A DNA stretch of 64,000 nt from Haloprofundus salinisoli (GTDB lineage: Archaea > Halobacteriota > Halobacteria > Halobacteriales > Haloferacaceae), in the NCBI RefSeq assembly GCF_020097815.1, contig NZ_CP083663.1:2790001-2854000 (forward strand), read 5' to 3'. Below, one piece after another: positions 59,493 through 64,000 of the stretch (its first letter is position 1; every line of letters starts with the position of its first letter). The position numbers and the translations under genes are program-made. The notes below the pieces were generated by a model that made no database searches, had not been told where the DNA came from, and saw only the letters and a program-made list of their open reading frames with translations.

Positions 59493-59747
59493 CTACACTC
59501 GGTCGCGGTCCTCCAGCCGGGAGACGAACTCGACGGCACCGAACAGCGCGCCGAGCGCTACCGTCGCCAGTATCGCGCCGTAGAGCGCCATCGGCACCGG
59601 ACTCACCGGCAACGTCGCAACGCCGAACAGGTCGATGGACGCGCCTGCGCTGTTCTCGCCGACGAACAGACCGATGAGCCCCGCGACGAGGACGACGACG
59701 CCACCGACGCCGAGGAGGATGCGACGGCCGCGGTCGGATTCGTTCAC
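59493..59747 (-). CDS. 84-residue two-helix membrane protein
   Basis: MNESDRGRRILLGVGGVVVLVAGLIGLFVGENSAGASIDLFGVATLPVSPVPMALYGAILATVALGALFGAVEFVSRLEDRDRV. Two helices (about 9-30 and 51-73) around a loop with Gly and Ser. Same strand as the preceding membrane gene and upstream of it. Function unknown. Confidence 0.7.
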   Translation of the reverse strand: MNESDRGRRILLGVGGVVVLVAGLIGLFVGENSAGASIDLFGVATLPVSPVPMALYGAILATVALGALFGAVEFVSRLEDRDRV

Positions 59748-59875
59748 AGTCGAACTCGGGTGGCGTCGGTTATAGACTCTTTCTCACTCCGGCCGAGGCG
59801 GTCGACGGTCCCACCGACCGGACCCGACGCCCGCGGCGCAGCGATTATACCGGCCGCGTGCGTCGTCGAAACCCC

Positions 59876-60295
59876 ATGGTCGACGAACTCGTCCAGAAGG
59901 CGCGCGAGGTGCTCTCGAACGCCCACGTTCCGTACTCCGAGTACCGCGTCGGTGCTGCGCTCCGAACGGCCGACGGTACGGTGTTCGTCGGGTGCAACAT
60001 CGAGAACGCCAACTACAGCAACAGCCTCCACGCCGAAGAGGTCGCTATCGCCGAGGCGGTGAAGAACGGCTACCGCACGTTCGACCGCATCGCCGTCTCC
60101 TCGGGCGTCCGCGACGGCGTCACCCCCTGCGGCATGTGTCGGCAGACGCTCACGGAGTTCTGCGACGACAGTTTCGTCGTCGTCTGCGACGAAGGTGGCG
60201 AGGAGACGAGCGAGTACACTCTCGGCGAACTGCTGCCGAACACCATCTCCGAGGGGACGCTCTCGGACGCTGCCGATCACAGCGACCGAAACTGA
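59876..60295 (+). CDS. cdd: Cytidine deaminase
   Basis: 139 residues from ATG 59876 (MVDELVQKAREVLSNAHVPYSEYRVGAALRTADGTVFVGCNIENANYSNSLHAEE). Zinc ligands HAEE and PCGMCRQ and the NIENANYS nucleoside site are complete. Converts cytidine and deoxycytidine to uridine forms. Followed on the same strand by a nucleoside phosphorylase, giving a pyrimidine salvage pair. AT-rich GATTATACC lies about 33 bp upstream. Confidence 0.95.
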   Translation: MVDELVQKAREVLSNAHVPYSEYRVGAALRTADGTVFVGCNIENANYSNSLHAEEVAIAEAVKNGYRTFDRIAVSSGVRDGVTPCGMCRQTLTEFCDDSFVVVCDEGGEETSEYTLGELLPNTISEGTLSDAADHSDRN

Positions 60296-60442
60296 CGCCC
60301 CGAACGTTCATTTTCCGGTAATGAATACTGTATCAATCGAATGATTTATACTGCGAACGGGTAACAAGCGGCACGCCCGCGTATCGATACCAGACTATCG
60401 TCTGTCATCCCATCAGCGCGCGTCATCGACGCCGTTCCACGG

Positions 60443-60460
60443 GCGTCGGTGAGCCGACGC
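60443..60460. promoter_or_regulatory. Hairpin between cdd and the nucleoside phosphorylase gene
   Basis: GCGTCGG-TGAG-CCGACGC, a 7-bp perfect stem with a 4-nt loop, 97 bp before the phosphorylase ATG. It could end the cdd transcript or mark a leader; a promoter-like TTTATTTGG follows at about 60526. Confidence 0.45.
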
Positions 60461-60556
60461 GGGCGTTTTCACCCGCCGAGCGAGCGCGCCGTCGGACGCT
60501 CTCGTCAAATCCCACACACCACCGGTTTATTTGGTACATCGCCTCCGAGAGCGGAT

Positions 60557-61381
60557 ATGACCGACACCGACGCCAGCGAGGATCCCAACGACGAGATCCA
60601 GTACCACCTCGAAGTCGCCGAGGGCGACGTCGCCGACGCCGTGTTGCTTCCCGGGAACCCCGAGCGCGTGGACAAGATAACCGCGCTGTGGGACGACTAC
60701 GAGGAAGTCGCCTACCACCGCGAGTACCGCACGGCGACGGGTATCTACGACGGCGCGCCCATCTCGGTCACCTCGACGGGGATCGGCAGCCCCTCCGCCG
60801 CCATCGCCGTCGAAGAACTCGCGCGAGTCGGCGTCGACACGTTCATCCGCGTCGGCTCCTGTGGTGCGATCCAACCGGAGATGGACGTCGGCGACCTCGT
60901 CATCACCTCCGGCGCGGTTCGGCAGGAGGGGACGAGCGCCGAGTACGTCCGCGAGGACTACCCCGCCGTCGCCGACCACGAAGTCGTCTCCGCGCTCGTC
61001 GCCGCCGCCGAGCGACTCGGCTACGACTACCACGTCGGCCTCACGATGAGCGCCGACAGTTTCTACACCGGACAGGGTCGACCCGGATTCGAGGGGTTCC
61101 GCGCCGCGGGCGGCGAGTCGCTCGTCGAAGAGCTGCGGGAGGCGAACGTGAAGAACATCGAGATGGAGGCCAGCGCGCTGTTGACCATCGCGAGCGTTTA
61201 CGGCCTCCGTGCCGGCGCGGTTTGCTCCGTCTACGCCAACCGCATCACCGGCGAGTTCCGAACCGAAGGCGAGTCGCGGGCGGCGGAGACGGCGTGCCTC
61301 GCCGTTTCGCTGCTCGCCCGCATGGACGATGTCAAACGCGAGGCGGGCGTCGACCAATGGCACGCCGGTCTCTCGCTGTGA
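60557..61381 (+). CDS. Nucleoside phosphorylase (uridine phosphorylase-like)
   Basis: 274 residues from ATG 60557. PNP/UDP family marks: LLPGNPERVDKI (phosphate site), GIGSPSAAIAVEEL, RVGSCGAIQPEMDVGDLVI, MSADSFYTG and the ribose site NIEMEASALLTIASVYGLRAGAVCSVYANR. Cleaves uridine or a related nucleoside to base and ribose-1-phosphate, feeding the product of the cytidine deaminase upstream. Confidence 0.93.
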   Translation: MTDTDASEDPNDEIQYHLEVAEGDVADAVLLPGNPERVDKITALWDDYEEVAYHREYRTATGIYDGAPISVTSTGIGSPSAAIAVEELARVGVDTFIRVGSCGAIQPEMDVGDLVITSGAVRQEGTSAEYVREDYPAVADHEVVSALVAAAERLGYDYHVGLTMSADSFYTGQGRPGFEGFRAAGGESLVEELREANVKNIEMEASALLTIASVYGLRAGAVCSVYANRITGEFRTEGESRAAETACLAVSLLARMDDVKREAGVDQWHAGLSL

Positions 61382-61509
61382 GTCAGTAACTTCGTCGACC
61401 CCACCCTTCATCACAGAATCGTTACGCGACCCAAATGCGCACAGAGAGGCCGCGAAGAGGTCGTTCTCGTTCCAAAGCCCCTTTATCTCATGGCTCCGCA
61501 AATAGACAC

Positions 61510-62676
61510 ATGACTCAGAAGGTCGTCGTTCTCGGTGCCGGGTACGCCGGTGCCGGCGCGGTGAAAGCGTTCGAAGACGAGATCGAAGACGGCGAAGCCG
61601 AACTCACGTGGGTTTCCGACCGCGACTACCACCTCGTGCTCCACGAGGTCCACCGGGTCATCCGCGACCCGAGCGTCGAGTCGAAAGTCGCCGTCCCCAT
61701 CGACGACATCAAATCGCCGGAGACGAACTTCGTGAAAGGTCACGTCGAGAACGTCGACGTCGACGAGCGCGTCGTCGAACTGAGCGACGACCGCACCGTC
61801 GAGTACGACTACCTGCTCGTCGGCCTCGGCAGCGCGACCGCCTTCTACGGCATCGAAGGGCTCGAAGAGTACTCGCTGACGCTCAAGAGCCTCGACGACG
61901 CCCGCGAGATCCACGAGGAGATCAAGACGGCCGCAGAGGACGCCTCGCGCAGCGACCCCGCGCAGGTCATCGTCGGCGGGGCGGGCCTCTCGGGTATCCA
62001 GGCGGCGGGCGAGATCGCGGAGTTCCGCGACAAGCACCGCGCGCCCCTCGACATCAAACTCGTCGAAGGGCTGGACGAGGTGTTCCCCGGCAACGACCCC
62101 GAACTACAGGGTGCGCTCCGCAAGCGCCTCAACGTGCAGGATATCGAAATCATGACCGGCGAGTTCATCTCGAAAGTCGACGAGGAGACCATCTCCGTCG
62201 GCGAGGAGACGGAACTCGACTACGACGTGTTCATCTGGACCGGCGGTATCACGGGCCAGAAGGAAGTCGCGGAGGCGAAACTCGACAAGGACGAGCGCTC
62301 GAACCGCATCTTCGCGGGGTCGGACTTCTCGACGAGCGACGAGCGCGTCTTCGCCATCGGTGACTCGGCGCTCGTCGACCAGGGCAACGACAACGTCGCC
62401 CCGCCGACCGCACAGGCGGCGTGGCAGGCGGCGGAAGTCGCCGGCGAGAACCTCGCACGGACGATTCGCGGTCAGCCGCTGAAGACGTGGACGCACAAGG
62501 ACAAGGGGACGCTCGTCTCCATCGGCGAGATGGCCGTCGCCCACGGCGTGATGGGCGTTCCCGTCCAGACGTTCGGCGGCCCGGGCGCGAAGGTCCTCAA
62601 GAAGGCGGTTGCGACGCGCTGGATCGCCGACATCTCGTCGGCCAAGCGCGCCGTCACCGCTTGGGACGACATGTAA
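61510..62676 (+). CDS. Type II NADH dehydrogenase-like FAD oxidoreductase
   Basis: 388 residues from ATG 61510 (MTQKVVVLGAGYAGAGAVKAFEDEI). The first FAD-binding GxGxxG is GAGYAG, the NAD-binding one is VGGAGLSGIQAAGEI, and FAIGDSALVDQ is the C-terminal FAD-contact motif. The family transfers electrons from NADH to quinone at the membrane without proton pumping. AT-rich CCTTTATCTC lies upstream. An Rrf2-like regulator is convergent with it. Confidence 0.92.
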   Translation: MTQKVVVLGAGYAGAGAVKAFEDEIEDGEAELTWVSDRDYHLVLHEVHRVIRDPSVESKVAVPIDDIKSPETNFVKGHVENVDVDERVVELSDDRTVEYDYLLVGLGSATAFYGIEGLEEYSLTLKSLDDAREIHEEIKTAAEDASRSDPAQVIVGGAGLSGIQAAGEIAEFRDKHRAPLDIKLVEGLDEVFPGNDPELQGALRKRLNVQDIEIMTGEFISKVDEETISVGEETELDYDVFIWTGGITGQKEVAEAKLDKDERSNRIFAGSDFSTSDERVFAIGDSALVDQGNDNVAPPTAQAAWQAAEVAGENLARTIRGQPLKTWTHKDKGTLVSIGEMAVAHGVMGVPVQTFGGPGAKVLKKAVATRWIADISSAKRAVTAWDDM

Positions 62677-62898
62677 GAGACGGCCGCCTCGCGCGGCCGC
62701 GGTCGTTTCTTTCTCACCTCTCGTCTCGTCCGGTCGCCGCCTCCGCGAGCGACCGGAGCGTCTGCTGCGGGTCCACACGTTCGGTGTGAGATACCTTCGG
62801 TGCCCACCACTTTCGACGGTCGATACGGCCGACGCTCTGCGCGTCTTCGGCGAGAGAGACAGAGAGAACCGTGAGTGCCCGGATTTACCCCGAATCAG

Positions 62899-63432
62899 CT
62901 AGTGTTCCGGTTCCTCCGACGGCGCTGTCATGTCGTCGATGCGGAGGATGAGGATGTTGCTCGTGTCGTCCTTCCCGTCGACGGTTCCCTCGACGACGAG
63001 TTTCGACAGCGGCGTCGGGCCAACGGTGACGCTGTCGCCCTCGTGGAAGTTGCGGACCGACCCCTGCAGGTGAATCTCCGCGCGGCAGAGTTCGGGGTGG
63101 TGGACGCTCGAGAGATCGATCTCCTCGACGTTGGCCTTCTCGACGCGCTCGCCCTCGTGGAACAGCGGAACCGTCGCCGGTTCGTCCATCTCCTGGACGT
63201 CGAGCGTCTCGTAGGCGTTCGCCGTCGGCTTGTAGCCACCCTTCGGCCCCGGGACGCCTTCGACCAACTGCAGCGCCTTCAGGCTCTGCATCTGGTTGCG
63301 AATCGTACCCGGGTTCCGGTTTACCTCTGCGGCGATGTCTTCGCCTTTCACTGCGTCCTCGGCCTGGCGGTAGAGATTTATCAGGGCCGTGAGTATCTGT
63401 TTCTGGCTCGGGGTGAGTTCGATAGACGACAT
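62899..63432 (-). CDS. Rrf2/TrmB-like winged-helix regulator with C-terminal sensor domain
   Basis: 177 residues. N-terminal winged helix LTPSQKQILTALINLYRQAEDAVKGEDIAAEVNRNPGTIRNQMQSLKALQLVEGVPGPKGGYKPTANAYETL is typical of the haloarchaeal Rrf2-like group. The C-terminal domain (about 85-170) contains AEIHLQGSVRNFHEGDSVTVGPTPLSKLVVEGTVDGKDDTSNILILRIDDM, a beta-barrel of unknown ligand. It lies next to the NADH dehydrogenase and the epimerase; targets are not known. Confidence 0.88.
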   Translation of the reverse strand: MSSIELTPSQKQILTALINLYRQAEDAVKGEDIAAEVNRNPGTIRNQMQSLKALQLVEGVPGPKGGYKPTANAYETLDVQEMDEPATVPLFHEGERVEKANVEEIDLSSVHHPELCRAEIHLQGSVRNFHEGDSVTVGPTPLSKLVVEGTVDGKDDTSNILILRIDDMTAPSEEPEH

Positions 63433-63633
63433 AATCGAACGTTCGCAATTGACGTTCTTAAATTCGACGGATAGCCGGTTTTTAGTGATTATTATGGCGA
63501 TGCTATCGGCTCGGTGACTGTCTCCTCGGAGAATGTTTCTCCGATGACGCTCACCGTTCGGTCTCTGCCGGAACGTTCCGTTTCCCGTGAGTGTATCGGT
63601 AGGCCTTTACTGCCGTCTCTGGCCCATACACGT

Positions 63634-64000
63634 ATGCAGGATCAGCGAGTTCTCGTCACCGGGGGGGCCGGATTCATCGGGTCGAACCTCGCAAACCACC
63701 TCGCCGTCGACAACGACGTGGTGGCCGTCGACGACCTCTATCTCGGCACGCCCGAGAACCTCTCCGAAGCGGTGGAGTTCGTCGAGGGGAGCGTCCTCGA
63801 CGACGACCTTCCCACCGACGTCGACGTCGTGTTTCACCTCGCGGCGCTCTCCTCGTACGCGATGCACGAGGAGAACCCGCGACGCGGCACGCGCGTCAAC
63901 GTCGAGGGGTTCGTCAACACCGTCGACCAGGCTCGACAGGACGGCTGCGACACCGTCGTCTACGCCTCTACGTCCTCTATCTACGGTAGTCGAACCGAAC
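63634..64000 (+). CDS. NAD-dependent sugar epimerase/dehydratase, 5' part (cut by window end)
   Basis: First 122 residues from ATG 63634: MQDQRVLVTGGAGFIGSNLANHLAVDNDVVAVDDLYLG, the Rossmann NAD site GGAGFIG, and VVFHLAALSSYAMHEENPRRGTRVNVEGFVNTVDQARQDG...VYASTSSIYGS, where Ser and Tyr of the SxxY site appear. The open frame runs to the window edge. The family forms nucleotide sugars such as UDP-galactose or dTDP-rhamnose precursors for glycoproteins or lipids. Confidence 0.9.
   Translation, partial: MQDQRVLVTGGAGFIGSNLANHLAVDNDVVAVDDLYLGTPENLSEAVEFVEGSVLDDDLPTDVDVVFHLAALSSYAMHEENPRRGTRVNVEGFVNTVDQARQDGCDTVVYASTSSIYGSRTE

Overview
The window is chromosomal DNA of a halophilic archaeon (class Halobacteria). 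It is GC-rich and densely coded, with strongly acidic proteins, many leaderless genes with GTG or ATG starts, Tat-type lipoproteins (twin arginine plus lipobox Cys), and families found mainly in haloarchaea (HalOD1, DUF5805, DUF5800, PAC2, XPB/Bax1, archaeal grpE-dnaK-dnaJ). Genus level cannot be read from the sequence; a Haloferacaceae-like relative is my guess.

Layout. 1-2.7 kb: the 3' end of dph2, a membrane protein, a HalOD1 protein overlapping a 49-residue Cys protein, and an Lrp/AsnC regulator. 2.9-6.5 kb: a hydantoinase/oxoprolinase pair (hyuA-hyuB). 6.5-19.4 kb: small Zn and membrane proteins, a lipoprotein next to an SDR gene remnant, a complete SDR, Sir2, PfpI/DJ-1, regulators, a phosphotransferase, an MBL hydrolase, a coiled-coil protein, a HisG-like protein, and a DUF5805-tyrosine recombinase operon. 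19.8-35.9 kb: SRAP, a YprB-like nuclease, a bactofilin-like protein, a YchF-type GTPase, PadR, a UbiA-type prenyltransferase, an aminotransferase, a beta-helix protein, the XPB helicase with its nuclease partner Bax1, an RNA m5C methyltransferase operon and PAC2.

35.9-42.1 kb is the most unusual part. It is visibly AT-richer and holds nine small genes in mixed orientation, mostly membrane proteins and secreted or lipoproteins. They are separated by at least seven copies of an 83-bp ungapped repeat. Its ends are conserved. Its outer arms (positions 4-17 and 57-70) can pair, and two divergent copies keep the pairing through compensating changes. An extra arm lies about 59 nt upstream of most copies. 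This looks like a cassette-type or structured mobile repeat array and is my main candidate for an undescribed system.

42.2-46.3 kb: the Hsp70 chaperone set grpE, dnaK, dnaJ. 46.3-64 kb: a cupin, a CobW GTPase, two tiny Cys proteins, a formaldehyde/alcohol dehydrogenase, a truncated AMP-binding protein, an M20 peptidase, a regulator, an EamA transporter, an acetyl-CoA synthetase carrying two in-frame palindromic inserts, a repeat/PRC-barrel-like protein, GNAT, a cytidine deaminase and nucleoside phosphorylase pair (pyrimidine salvage), a type II NADH dehydrogenase, an Rrf2-like regulator and the 5' end of a sugar epimerase. No tRNA, rRNA, CRISPR array or intact IS element was seen.
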